From: Phoronis australis
Lineage: Eukaryota > Phoronida > Phoronidae
Length of the DNA stretch: 53,572 nt
NCBI GenBank assembly: GCA_002633005.1
Contig: NMRA01000649.1
Span: forward strand, 172,807 to 226,378
Direction of reading: 5' to 3'
Both the position numbers and the translations under genes were made by a program. Of this stretch, positions 33,253 through 43,962 are shown piece by piece. Within the stretch, counting starts at the first letter, position 1; each line of letters begins with the position of its first letter. The notes under the pieces were generated by a model, which did not search any database, was not told the origin of the DNA, and saw nothing but the letters and a program-made list of their open reading frames with translations.

Positions 33253-34227
33253 TCACGGCAATGAAGGAGTGAGAACGTTAGCAGCGGGCAAGTTTAAGGA
33301 GGAGAGACGAATGTAGTTCTTGAGCGCGTCAGACTTCCACCGACCTATACGCTGAATGTTGGAGACTGGAATTTGGAGGGTAGCAGCGGAGGTGGCTGCA
33401 CCAATACGAAAACTATGAGATTTATAGCGTTGAGGATCGAGACCGACGCACCCAAGTACCAAGTTAAGGTGGCGAATGAAGTAAGAGCGAGTTATGGGGG
33501 AACCATTAGGTAACTGGAAGAGGGGGCCGGAAGAGTGGTTGGAGAGAGTGAGGTAGTGTTGAAGGGTTGCAACAAGGCAATGGGGACCGGTAGAACGGGG
33601 GATAACGAGAATGTTAGGGGTGTGATCTTGATGTTTGAAGTGGGAGATAGTGAAAGAAATGGACGAAGAAGTGACTGAGACATCAGAGACCTGGAGGACA
33701 GAGAATGGGGATGAGGCAGGGGTGGCGACAGTAAATTCGCTAACACGAAGGAAGGCGTGAAAGGCGGTGGAAAACATAGCGGCACAGAGAGATGCATGGA
33801 AATGAGGGTTGAGAGCAGAGGGCAGGGCGTTGAGAAGGCGGTGAAGAATAGGTGTAGTTATGGGGAGCCGGGTGTCCACGGATGGCCGCGAATTGGAAAC
33901 CCCCTTCAGAATTTTCTTGACCAGAAAAGAGGAGGTAGGGTCAGGCAAGGGGTCCAGTTTATGAATGAAACCGATGGCGGAGACATAGGTAGAGATGGTA
34001 CATGCAGTTAAGCCAGACGAGATGAGATGTGCTATGTAAGAAGCTAAGGTCGATGTGGAGACGGGAAACACAGGCAAGGGGCATGCTGATGATGAATGGT
34101 AGTGGAGGAAATGTGAAAGGGCGCGGCGGTAGGTTGAAATGGTGGATGGGGCAAGGGACGACTGGAGGAGCGAAGTCAGAACGTAAGGAAGTGCTGTGGA
34201 ACTGTGGTATGTGTTGGAGAGAGCCAT
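33253..34227 (-). CDS. tyrosine recombinase of DIRS-type element, intact frame
   Basis: 324 uninterrupted codons. The N-terminal SAM-like region has LAPSTISTYRRALSHFL and STYVSAIGFIHK. The catalytic domain has the first Arg in AFLRVSEF, His-x-x-Arg in SHSFRIGAAT, and the Tyr nucleophile in DALKNYIR just after RIGRW. All four R-H-R-Y residues are present. The start overlaps the end of the RNase H frame by about 50 bases, as in DIRS elements. In vivo it would integrate the circular cDNA. It is the only undamaged frame of this element. Confidence 0.85.
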   Translation of the reverse strand: MALSNTYHSSTALPYVLTSLLQSSLAPSTISTYRRALSHFLHYHSSSACPLPVFPVSTSTLASYIAHLISSGLTACTISTYVSAIGFIHKLDPLPDPTSSFLVKKILKGVSNSRPSVDTRLPITTPILHRLLNALPSALNPHFHASLCAAMFSTAFHAFLRVSEFTVATPASSPFSVLQVSDVSVTSSSISFTISHFKHQDHTPNILVIPRSTGPHCLVATLQHYLTLSNHSSGPLFQLPNGSPITRSYFIRHLNLVLGCVGLDPQRYKSHSFRIGAATSAATLQIPVSNIQRIGRWKSDALKNYIRLSSLNLPAANVLTPSLP

Positions 34228-35050
34228 GGAGCCATGGAAAAGGCATCCTGGAAAAGAAATTGAGACAACTTATAGGCAATGAAATTAGTTTTGCCAGGGA
34301 TGTGTTTGGCCTTGAAATGGATATTATGGTGTAGGGTAGAGAGGACCAGGCGTCGGACGAGGCGCATAATGTGAGGGTCCTTAGAGGAAGTCTTTTTGAT
34401 GATATGCACCACGGAATGGTTGTCGCACATGAAAAGAATACGATGGTTAGCAAGTTTGGGTCCCCAGATTTCTAACGATAGGGATGAGCTCCTTGAAGGC
34501 GATAGGTAAATGGGAGATGGATGAGGGCCAAGGGCCAGAAAATCAGTTAGACCCGCAAACCGTGGCGAATCCCCCGTGGAACGAGGCCGAATCAGTATAC
34601 AGTTTGAGTGATTGAGAAGAGGTCCAATGCTCAAAAAGGAACATGGATTTGCCGTTGAAGGGGTGGAGGAATGTAAGCCAAGCACGAATGTCCGCACGCA
34701 CGGGATCCTTTGGTGAGAGTGACGTGATGATGAGGCTGAGATATGCCATGGGTGAGATCGGTGAGGCGACGAAGGAAGACTCGGCTGGTAATGATGACAA
34801 GGCAAGCGAAATTGAGAAAACCAATGAGAGACTGAAAATCACGTAGTAGGACCGACCTTTTATTCTGGAAGGACTGCAGGAAATGTAGGGCCTTAGTGAG
34901 TTTGTCCTGGGGAAAGGAAGCCGTCATGAATTGGGAGTCGAGATAAATGCCGTAGATAGTGATGGATGTCGTTGGAAGGACAGTCTTTTGGTGACTGATG
35001 GGGACGCCTATTTCTTCACAGAAAGTGAGAAACGTGCGGAGATACGCGTA
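34176..35050 (-). pseudogene. DIRS-type RT end and RNase H, frameshifted
   Basis: FCEEIGVPISHQKT and the following IYGIYLDSQ are the end of the RT domain. DKLTKALHFLQSFQNK and SLIGFLNFAC form the DIRS connection region. RNase H is seen as LKLYTDSASFHGG, FSGPWP, MCDNHSVVHIIKKTS and FKAKHIPGKTNFIAYKLS. At least three frame changes (near 34830, 34540 and 34460) and a stop break it. The frame ends at 34176 inside the recombinase gene. Confidence 0.75.
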
Positions 35051-35052
35051 AC

Positions 35053-35990
35053 TATAATGATTTTAAAGCGCTTTACGCTAGTACTCATGTTGACAATTAC
35101 CCTCTGCCGTTGGCTGACCATTTCAAGGTGTCGACACATTTTGTTCATTTGAGTCAGGTTTGTTTACCTCTCAGAGAGTTTGGCTTAAAATTAAAGCCCA
35201 AGAAATGTGTTCAGTTCTGTTCTCAAGTTGACTTTTTGGGACGTTTAGCTGATGGCAATGCTTTGTCCGTGAATCATGAGCATATTGAAGTCATTCAGGA
35301 TTGGCCTAGACCAAGGAATGTTAAAGAGGTTCAGCGGTATTTGGGTCTTCTGAATTACTGTACCACACATTGTTTGGTGATAGATTCTCTGAATCTGCTG
35401 CTGTATATGCTCAAAGTCAAAGTTGATTACATTTGCTCTCAGGAACAACAGACGTTTCCTGTGGGTTTGAAGAAATGTCTAGTCAGTCCCCCGGTCCTAG
35501 TTTTGCCAACTAGGAATTTGGTTTATTTTGGATAATGATGCTTCTGATGTAGGCATACGTGGTAATCTGTTATAGATATAGCAGGGGAAGGAGAAGGTTA
35601 TTGCATATGCTAGTGTCTCCCTCACTCCAGAACAGCGTCGTTATTGTATTACGCGTCAGGAACTTTTGGCTTGGCTATAAGGCCTATCCGTTTTACTAGA
35701 CAGTTTCGTCAAATCTTGCTGGGTAAACCATTTCGGGTGCACATAGATCGCAGTCATTTGCAATGTCTGATTTTGAAAATCCTAAGAGTCAGTTAGCCAG
35801 CCAATATGAAATGTTAATTGAGAACCGCCAGGGTTGTCATCAAAGTGGTAGGCCTACATGTACTTCTCATGCTTTGTCTCTTTTGGATTATCCTATCAGT
35901 TGTTGGGAATACCGTCATAGAGTAAGATTGGAGGATTTACCTTGCAGTGGATGTTCGTATTGTACTCGCTTGCACGGTGCCTAGAAAAAG
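35053..35990 (+). pseudogene. Gypsy reverse transcriptase (deleted palm) and RNase H
   Basis: DFKALYASTHVDNYPLPLAD matches the start of the Gypsy RT core. It is followed directly by LREFGLKLKPKKC and VDFLGR...WPRPRNVKEVQRYLG, the RT end, so the central part with the Asp-Asp box is deleted. RNase H is seen as VIAYASVSLTPEQRRY and ITRQELLAWL. Stops interrupt the RNase H. Confidence 0.8.
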
Positions 35991-35999
35991 TTTATAGTT

Positions 36000-37200
36000 G
36001 AGGCGGAAGATGTTCAACAATTGTTTAAACGTAGGCGGAGAGCATTTGTAAAGAGGCCTTGCTAGTACTGAGAGGGAGCCAAGGAATTGTTTGCAATTTA
36101 CAGGATTGATTTTGTAACGTCTGGAAGGAATATTGTTTCGAAACAGAGTAAAGATCTTCATTTATCATTGTTGTTGACCTGGCTGGAACAGGGGGTGTCG
36201 TCTGATGTAGGAGCGTTATTTGTAGCTACATGTAGCAAGGAGTCTTGGGTCCATTGTGATCGATTTTTGCTTAAGGGTGATTGTGTTTTTTTTAAGCGAT
36301 AGGAGGATGACAGGCTGGTTTGTTATATTCCCTCCTCATTACGAGTTCCTTGCTATAGGTCATGATATTCCCGGTTCGGGGAGTCCTAACAGTATGAAAG
36401 CAAAGTGTTATTGCAACTTATGACATCCGCAATTAAGCAGTATTTCAGCACATGCGATAGGTGTGGTAGGAGTAAGAAATCCAATTAATAATCCTAAAAA
36501 GCCCTTAAACAATGTTCATGCATCTTTACCAATGAAGCGGGTGCGTGTAGACTTTTTAGATTCATTGCCAGTGACACTCCGAGGAAAGGAGCACGTTTTA
36601 GTCAAGATTGATCAGTACATAAAGTGGGTGGATTGTATCCTACCAGTCCCAGACAGCAGTGGTTACCGCTCAGGCCGCAGTGTGGCATTTCTTTTCCCCG
36701 TTTTGGATTTCCTTTCTTTACAAATAGGGGAATAACTTTGAAAATAAACTGCTCGTGTACTCAACTATGCACTTTAACAAAGGCTACGGCGTAGTGCTAA
36801 TGGACAATATAAGCGATTTAATTGCACGTTGATGGATGCAGTGCGCTGCTTAGTGAATCTGCAACAATCGGATTGAGACTTTTACATTCTGCAGATAGCT
36901 TGTGCCTTGCGATCATGTGTTAATAGGAATACTGGTTTTAGTCCTAATGACTTCATGTTTGGTCTTGAATTTGTTTTGCCAACTAATAGTACATGTATCT
37001 AGCCAGTTCCATTGAAGCTATTGGGGAGGCTTATGAGACTGCAAGAAAAGTTCTACGAGTATCCCAGAAACATTTGAAGCTGGCTTATAACGTTGAATTC
37101 TAAAAGTTAAACTATTCAGTCGGTTAGCCAGTTTTAATTTTAGATTCTGCCACTATTAAAGGAGTGTGTAAAAACATCCTCTCCTTGGACAGGCCTAGAA
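36000..37200 (+). pseudogene. Gypsy integrase
   Basis: A basic linker and LLLTWLEQG lead into the zinc-binding region (HDIPGSG and CDRCGRSKK, near 36360-36475). The core has VRVDFLDSLPVTLRGKEHVL (first Asp), QYIKWVDCI, and an end region with NRNTGFSPNDFMFGLEFVLP (36920-36980). GEPVLILD-like and WTGP-like segments near 37130-37190 recall the GPY/F module in shifting frames. Multiple stops and frame changes. Confidence 0.7.
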
Positions 37201-37360
37201 TTATGTGCATAAATTATCCAATTACTTATATATAGTCAAAAGCAGTAACTTCATTACACTCGTGAACTATAGACTAAAAGCCAGTAAACGTAGGAAGTCG
37301 CCTGGTTGAATTGAACGTCATATGCAGGATGCTCAATTGTTGCAGGAGGTGATTAAATAT

Positions 37361-37520
37361 AAAGGTAAGTTTTACTGTGTTTGTTGAAGACCATACAGTC
37401 GTCGCATTATGACACAGTGTAGTGACTGCAAATACTGGTTTCATAATGACTGCGTGAACCTGGATGACGACCAACTAATTTATTTTGACGGCAAAACATT
37501 TTTATTGTCTTTTCTGTGGT
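37361..37520 (+). pseudogene. PHD finger joined to the Gypsy integrase C-terminus
   Basis: The C4HC3 pattern is readable: YCVC (then TGA), QCSDC, WFHNDC, and after a frameshift near 37490 YCLFC. Residues of a methyl-lysine aromatic cage occur in the usual places (Y before the first Cys pair, PYS, RIM, YWF). Known PHD fingers of this type bind histone H3 tails. Lying directly behind an integrase, it could have acted as a chromatin-targeting module, as chromodomains do in chromoviruses; that function is inferred. Confidence 0.65.
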
Positions 37521-37972
37521 ATCCCACCCGTTGTATCAGTCGATTGCACAGACGGAGGATGTCAAGGCTGGTATGAAGGAACTTCCGTCACCAGAAGAGC
37601 CGATGTCAATTTAATGAAAGGTAAACCGATTCTGGGTGGTATGAAAGACCAGGTTAAGACCCGGTGGCCCCTCTTAATGGAATTATGCAAAGGGGACTCC
37701 TGCAGAAGCCTGACTTACTACATTACGACGCTACAACGTACCTCCTTGACTCTGGTAGGACAGAGGTAGAATTACTGGAAGTTGGGCTGGTGAGACAATT
37801 AATGGTGGATGCTGAACCAGCAGCCACTCAAGTAGTCCCGAGAGTCCTGGAAAATGACTCATCCACGTCAGATCCGAGAAAAGAGGACGTCAGGGAGCGT
37901 GACTCCACGTCGGAATATTTGGTAATAAATGAGGTGTCCGACTCTACTGAAGAGCCCACACCAATGAAGTGA
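37521..37972 (+). pseudogene. C-terminal tail of the Gypsy pol, unknown domain
   Basis: An open frame (37664-37972) ends in TGA and is acidic and serine-rich (SEYLVINEVSDSTEEPTP). Between the PHD finger and this frame lies DCTDGGCQGWYEGTSV, which resembles a second small zinc-like segment. I recognise no envelope features (no signal peptide or membrane span). Confidence 0.35.
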
Positions 37973-40900
37973 AGTTTGATGCACAGGCAGTGCTTAGACC
38001 AGCACGCCACCTAAGAGAGGAATGCCTTCCGTAGAGTCGTATTCTCCGGCAGAAAGATCCGGCTCACGAGAGCCTTTTACACACAGGAAGGCTTCATCAT
38101 GAGCAGAGACTCCTAAGCCCCTGAGATTCACCCTCACTTCGTGTGGGGGGCCCTGCCTCGCCGGAGGCGACACCAGGCCCGTCATAAGGAAAAAGAGTAA
38201 CTAGACCACGAAAACCCCGGATGCCAAAGTCTTAGGGAGGTCCGAGATGGTTACAGCTGTGTTCCGTTTGCAAGGGTCGCTTCAGCCAGCTGCGGGAGCA
38301 GGTATATCGGCAGCATTCCCCTACTCTTTTTCACACCATAGGTGTCACCTCCTTGGATAGTGCGGGGCTCGTGTAGGAAGTCTTCATCGTGTGAGAAGAG
38401 ATCACCTGAGTCGTGTGGAGGGGGGCGATAACCTGAAGTTGATACTCCACATGTCTTGGGGACCAGAATAGCTGGTGATAGGAACGACCGATAACCATGT
38501 CCAAGATTTCAAGCTGACGTGTGATATTCTAGAGGCTAATGACTACAAGACTATAACAAGGTGTCACGCGTTTCAAGTGTGGCACTCCTCCTACATTGGA
38601 GGCTGCTAGTGGTGTTGTTATCGCCTTAGTAGATTCCTGAAAGAGAATCAAACATTGAAGTTAGAAGCGAACATGCAGGTGAGCGCCCGACCATCTCGTG
38701 CAGAGCTAGTCATATGGGGTTTGTAGAACTAAGTACATCACAGTGTCTTGCCATACAAAACAAGGAGATGTGTTTTGCACTGTTGGAGAGCTTCGACAAA
38801 GTGACGAGAAGTTGATATATCATTTTTTAAAATTTGAAGCAAAAAATGTGTTGACATTGACAGAAAATCAAAATCTTTGCAAACGTAAAAAAACAAATGA
38901 GCAGGTTGAATTCTGTTTCAGTGGTAGACAACGACTCTGAATAATGCCATTTAGTCTTCTTTTTAGCGTTCTAAGCCTCTTTAACCGTTTTGATTCGGCG
39001 CTCCGCCCGAACAACAGTCCTCCCTTGTCAAATGACTCAAAGTTGAGATTCAGAGTGATAGACCAATAAGAAGGCTGGGAATCGACAGCTTGTAGTCCAC
39101 TACAAAGGAAATTAATAGGCCGGTCCGAAAATATGAAAAAGAGGGGGCAGGTAAGACGTTAAAGTCCATATATGAACATTTAAGGAGTAAAATGCCATTT
39201 GCAAATGTAGGCCAATACCATTCCGGGCGTGCTTTCTTTATACGCACCTCACGGAAATGCAACATCACAATACATCTATGTATTACAAGCGAAGCACGTG
39301 ATCAGTAACTTCCTCCACGATATTATTGGATCAATTGAACTCGTCCCAGGTCAAAAAGCACACCTTCACTGGGTAACGGTCATAGGATATTAATCAAACA
39401 GGACGTTTTTGTTCGAGCAGGCTAGTTCAGTTGAGGTTAGCGTTCAAATATTCCAACTACAAATAGTCATTGCAGATGGCTGAGCACGTAGAAGGTAAGG
39501 CAAGATGTAGCATGCGTTTCGAGCATTAGGTGAGCTTAGTAGACAAGTTCGATCCTAGTTTGGACTTGGTGAAGTGTGTGCGTCAAACGTTTTCGTTGAG
39601 AAAATGCGCAATGTCAATCACGAACGGTCGTAAGTCTACCCCTAGTACAAGACAGAAACCGACACAGAACTTATTATAAGCTGATGCATAAGAACCCAAC
39701 AAAGATGTTCATATTAAGCTAACTTCGGAGAATCATATTTCAGAAAAATCTCATTGCATTCATACGAAACTTTCACGGCAGATGAATTTTATACACAGTT
39801 CTCCAAAATGCTGCTAGGAACTGTTCTACTGACACATGAGGCAATCAACACTAAAACTGTTAGATTTTTATGAAAACTTTTGAATTAAATTTAAAGTTAA
39901 CTTTTAAAAAAGCAGCCTCAAATGAAAAAGAAACGAAAATTCTGAAAACTGTGATTGCGTTTTTGAGATTTCACGTAAACAGTTGAGCCTTTGTATCATA
40001 CTACAACTTTGATATGTTATTGATACTGTTGTTTTGCTATGAATGTACTTTTCTTTTTTGCGAATTTTGCCAAAAGTACAAGGTCACTCGTGACTCAATT
40101 AATGGCATATTGGCAAAAACATAAGGTCAAAATTTACTGGATTTCTACTTTTAGAAAATAATTTACTTAGTTACAATCTACATGTATAGTTTTGTAGATA
40201 TTTGGCAAATCACAAAGACTAGTCAACGGGGTTCTATATCAACTCAACCAATGCATGTAAACTGATTCACTTGACAAGCAACCAAACAATTGCATCTTTG
40301 TATTCTAAGAAATACAGCCCGTCATATGCACACTCGATCATCCCGGGGGTGCACTTATCCTTTAGAGTAGGGGGTGTAGCTTGGCTCTCAAATCTGGTAC
40401 GTTACACCTGGAAAGAAAATCCGACTCATGTCTACCATAATCTTTCCTATGATGCTAGTAGTATATTCTTGTATATGGTATTTTATATATTTGTTTTTAT
40501 TTCGTAGTTATTTGTTTTATAACGTATGTAATTATTTGTCGGTATACTAGCCTGTGGCTAATGTTTTCTCTTGCTTTACTTAAACCGATTATAAATACGT
40601 GTAAATTGGCTTGCACAGCATTCCTATACCTATTAAAAGACTAGTTTAAAACATGACAAATATTTATACCTGATCTGCAAAAAAAATAAAAATTAACGAT
40701 CATGATTGCTAGTCGGATCGCAGGATTTGACGTCTTTCAAAACCACGTAAATATCCATACCGTGCAGAGAATTGTCGTGCAGAAACTTGCATCAAAATAA
40801 TCATTTCTCACACCAAGGCTTAATCTGAAATGGCACCCCGACCCCATATTTGTACCAAAGCGCTGAAATAGTGACCAAAACCTATACAAAAGTTCGAAGA

Positions 40901-41058
40901 AATTGCGATCACAAAGAGATTGTTGAAGGTGATCGATCACTTGGTGTGCAGAAATTCGAAGAAGTTGTGAATACAGAGACTGCTGTAGGCGAACGATCAA
41001 CTACAATCATTTCTATTATTTGACTAAAGATACATTGTTTAGTATATTGTCAAGCGAT
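37973..41058. other. unassigned; possibly Gypsy 3' end then non-coding DNA
   Basis: To about 38700 the sequence is GC-richer and has short readable fragments (for example CSVCKGRFSQLREQ near 38256), so it may still belong to the Gypsy element or its LTR. No LTR partner is present for a test. 38940-41058 is AT-rich with no gene that I can support. Confidence 0.35.
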
Positions 41059-41871
41059 AATTTTCATGTTTTTATGGCTAAAGGTGTCCACAAGGTAAAT
41101 CGATCTTTCAACCGGTTAGCTTGGGCGACACACCATAGTAAGCTGGCGGGGGGTATAGCCCCAGTTTTTTCAGGGCTGCACCGCCCATGGTTAGGTCTGG
41201 CTGAAATGTGTGACTCCCATTGCATATAGTTAAACTAGGTCAAGATAAGAGTTGTAGCCACCAACGTGACCGAGTAAGGTTACAGTCGCCTATAAACAGG
41301 TAAAGTTTGTTTGCGCTGTCTCCCGGGGCTGCCATCAGACGAGTATAACCCTGCATTTTATCAGGTCCCGCGCGGTATCGGATGTGCAATCTAAAAAGTA
41401 GATCCTCATACTTCTACCTTGGGAACCAGTGAATCCCTTAGACTCAGTTCCGAGCACGTTGACGGCGACAGCGGCTGCCTACTAACAATTTGTGAAGAAA
41501 GCCAAGATGACTGGAGCATGTAGGAGTTGAAAGAGTTAAAGACATAGCCTGTCGCTAAGCAATATTCCTTATACACGTGACGTTTTTACAATGGCCTGAA
41601 CTTTGATTTGTCAGCGAGTAAAAGTTCAACAATGTCCCGCGCTTTACTGCTACCTTATTAGCAAATTCTGTCCATTTGAATTGACATGTAAATGAAGCTG
41701 CAATGGTGTATCTAAGATGTTCTAAGGAACGCCAGCACATTGTTCGTGGGCAAACTGTCAGCATCAGGCTCAAATATGGCATACCAACTTGTTCATGAAT
41801 CGTGTCCGTATACGAGGCCACCCTTTCCCCCAAATCCGCCGATGAGCTGTGTCTATCCCGTCCGCATGAGG

Positions 41872-41876
<5 letters not shown>
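41059..41876 (+). repeat. dispersed repeat R1, copy 2
   Basis: Direct homologue of 7824-8556 with an extra segment of roughly 70 bases near 41120-41190 (AGCTGGCGGGGGGTATAGCC...). TATAAA at 41291 is conserved. It ends in the TA microsatellite that precedes the Penelope-like element. Confidence 0.6.
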
Positions 41877-41904
<28 letters not shown>

Positions 41905-41912
41905 AAACTAGG

Positions 41913-41950
<38 letters not shown>
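41872..41950. repeat. (TA)n microsatellite, left of the Penelope-like element
   Basis: Two TA runs separated by GTTAAACTAGGTC. The same GTTAAACTAGGTC word occurs in the R1 copy at 41228, so the microsatellite may have expanded within R1-derived sequence. Confidence 0.9.
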
Positions 41951-41952
<2 letters not shown>

Positions 41953-43531
41953 TAACCCCATAAATAATCTTAAGAAAGAGTTAAACCGTTTAATTAAACT
42001 AGCTAATGTTCATAAACAGTATTTCAAAATTGTTGAGGGTGATTTTTCAGAAGGATACTTGTACGGTAACCCTAAAACACACAAGCAAGGGTACCCACTA
42101 AGACCCATCATTTCTCAAGTGTTAACCCCTACCTATGAAATTGCTAAAACATTAGATAAACTTATTAAACAATACCTACCCTATAAGTACAATGTGAAAT
42201 CTCGTGATGAATTTTTAGATTTATTGAGATCTATTGACGCAACACCAAATTCCAATCCTGTATCTCTTGACGTCGAAAGTTTATTTACTAACGTCCCTGT
42301 TGTTGAAACTGTAGAAATAATAATATCTTCTATGTACAACCATGTATCAATGGCTCCTCCCAGTATTCCTAAAGAGGTAATTCGAGATTTGTTGTTACTT
42401 TGCACTACAAAAGTACCTTTTAGGAACATCGATGGCAAACTGTATTTACAAACCAATGGTGTATCCATGGGATCACCTCTTGGACCAACTTTTGCTGATT
42501 TTTACATGTGCAACATTGAAGCTAAGGTTATTGATAGTCTTCAGGAAAAGCCGAACATGTACTGCAGGTATGTTGATGATTTCTTTATGATTGTCAACCA
42601 TGATAAGCTGATGGAGATCAAACTCTCTTTAGAGCAAAATTCTGTATTAAAATTCACGCATGAATTACCAGTTAACAACAAGCTACCGTTCTTAGACGTG
42701 CTTATTGATTATGATGAATCTGGCATTAAAACCTCAGTATACAGGAAACCTACATATGATGGGGTTTGTTTACATGAAACTAGCCAATGTCCTCTGAGAT
42801 ATAAACTCTCTGTTTTGACAAGCTTTTTGAAAAGAGCATATTCCGTTTGCTCAGACTGGAAAACCTTCAACACCGAGTGTAATCGCATTAAGCAAATTAT
42901 GATAAATAACGGTTACAGCAATAAGTTTGTTGATGAGAATGTGAAGCTTTTCATAAGCCAGTTGCAGAAGCCTATGTGTTTAAAACAAGCAAGTGGTTGT
43001 ACCAAAAAACTATTCTACCGCAACCAATTCCATTCACGTTATATTGAAGATGAACGAGTTTTAAAACGGATCATCCATAATAATGTTAAGACCGTTAAGC
43101 CAGAAGACAGCTTTAAATTAATTATATATTACCAAAACCACAAAACTAAAGATCTTGTTGTTAAAAACAATATGTGCTCAAAGTCTGTCCGAGTGTTAGC
43201 CAAAACTGACTTGATTTATCAGTTCAATTGTCCCCACAACGAATGTATTCGTTCAAACACTGATTGCTCAAGGTACGTTGGTTATACAACTTGCACTTTA
43301 TCTCGCCGGTTATCTATGCACTTACAGAATGGATCAATTAAAGATCACTTCCAAACACTCCACAAACAGAAAATTTCTCGTTCACATATTGTTGATAATA
43401 CCATCGTCAGGTATTTCGAACGTGACCTCTTTCGTTTGAAAATACTTGAAGCATTAATAATAAAAACTGAAACACCTTACATAAATTCTCAAGATACTGG
43501 GTTCCATCGTACCTTGTCGTTATATAAATAA
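41951..43531 (+). CDS. Penelope-like RT / GIY-YIG endonuclease, N-terminally truncated
   Basis: The frame is open from the microsatellite at 41951 (no native start) to TAA at 43531, 526 codons. RT motifs in order: GNPKTHKQGYPLRPIIS (near 42060), SLDVESLFTNVP (first Asp, near 42265), LQTNGVSMGSPLGPTFADF (near 42445) and CRYVDDFFMI (catalytic Asp pair, 42575). The nuclease domain starts at LIYQFNCPHNEC (43211), with YVGYTTCTLSRRL (43273, catalytic Arg) and ILEALIIKTETPYIN (catalytic Glu). GIY is LIY and YIG is YVG here. A Cys-rich insert between LIY and YVG could bind zinc. The enzyme would copy element RNA at a nicked target. Confidence 0.9.
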
Positions 43532-43872
43532 TGCCCATAAGTTGTATCACCTATGTATTTTATTAAATTTTAATATGTTACATAGTACAGTGTACATTTA
43601 ATTTAGTTTCCATGACAATTCCTTCTGTAATTGCGCTCTAATGTATGCAACCTTATATTCGTGTTTAATGTCATTGTTCTTGTTTCATTTATCTTACACG
43701 ATAGCGTTTATGATTTTTTAAAATTTGTTTGCCTTTGATGACTGATGTATAGTCTAAGTACCGCTACTGTTTTATTATGATATGTTTTGTACAGAGTTTT
43801 ATTATATATTTACTCATATATATGTGTTCGTGATGCCACTTACACTGGGCGATCTATTATATCAACTACCAT

Positions 43873-43905
43873 CTGATGAAAGACACTTGTATAGACACTA
43901 CGAAA
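43873..43905 (+). other. hammerhead-core-like boxes in the Penelope 3' UTR
   Basis: CTGATGA (43873-43879) and GAAA (43902-43905) match the two conserved boxes of a hammerhead ribozyme core, and Penelope-like elements are known to carry such ribozymes. Between them, however, I find no stem II pairing (the segment holds a direct repeat AGACACT). It may be a decayed or chance match. Confidence 0.2.
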
Positions 43906-43934
43906 GGCAAAGAACAGCTTACTTTTTAATGCAA

Positions 43935-43961
43935 CATATATATATATATATATATATATAT
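43935..43961. repeat. (AT)n microsatellite, right of the Penelope-like element
   Basis: About 13 AT units directly after the element's 3' UTR. With the left TA run it frames the element. Confidence 0.9.
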
Positions 43962-43962
43962 C

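Larger units (their letters stand above)
32815..35050 (-). mobile_element. DIRS-type YR retrotransposon, 5'-truncated
   Basis: On the minus strand, the end of an RT (35050-34900), an RNase H domain, and a tyrosine recombinase follow each other, the signature of DIRS-like retroelements. The RT palm (YLDD region) is absent. It lies exactly between Copia and Gypsy fragments of the opposite strand. The 3' region (32815-33250) has no gene but has short direct repeats. Terminal repeats typical of DIRS (split direct or inverted) could not be delimited. Confidence 0.8.
35053..37972 (+). mobile_element. 3' part of a Ty3/Gypsy retrotransposon with PHD finger
   Basis: The order is RT (partial), RNase H, integrase, then a PHD finger and a C-terminal tail. 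RT before integrase is diagnostic of Gypsy. The 5' end is missing where the DIRS-type element abuts. No LTR could be delimited downstream. Many stops and frameshifts are present. Confidence 0.8.
41951..43961 (+). mobile_element. Penelope-like element, 5'-truncated
   Basis: Coding from 41951 to 43531, then about 400 bases of 3' UTR ending in a second AT microsatellite (43935-43961). The N-terminal part before the RT fingers is missing. RT plus C-terminal GIY-YIG nuclease defines Penelope-like elements. The coding part has no stop or frameshift, so this is the youngest-looking retroelement in the window. Confidence 0.9.

Noticed and set aside
32801-33256. 151-codon minus-strand hydrophobic protein downstream of the recombinase
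   Set aside because: Its Pro/Leu/Ser content comes from the low-complexity 3' repeats of the DIRS-type element; no conserved motif.
37521-37972. Envelope gene of the Gypsy element
   Set aside because: No signal peptide, membrane span or glycosylation cluster; the tail is short and acidic.
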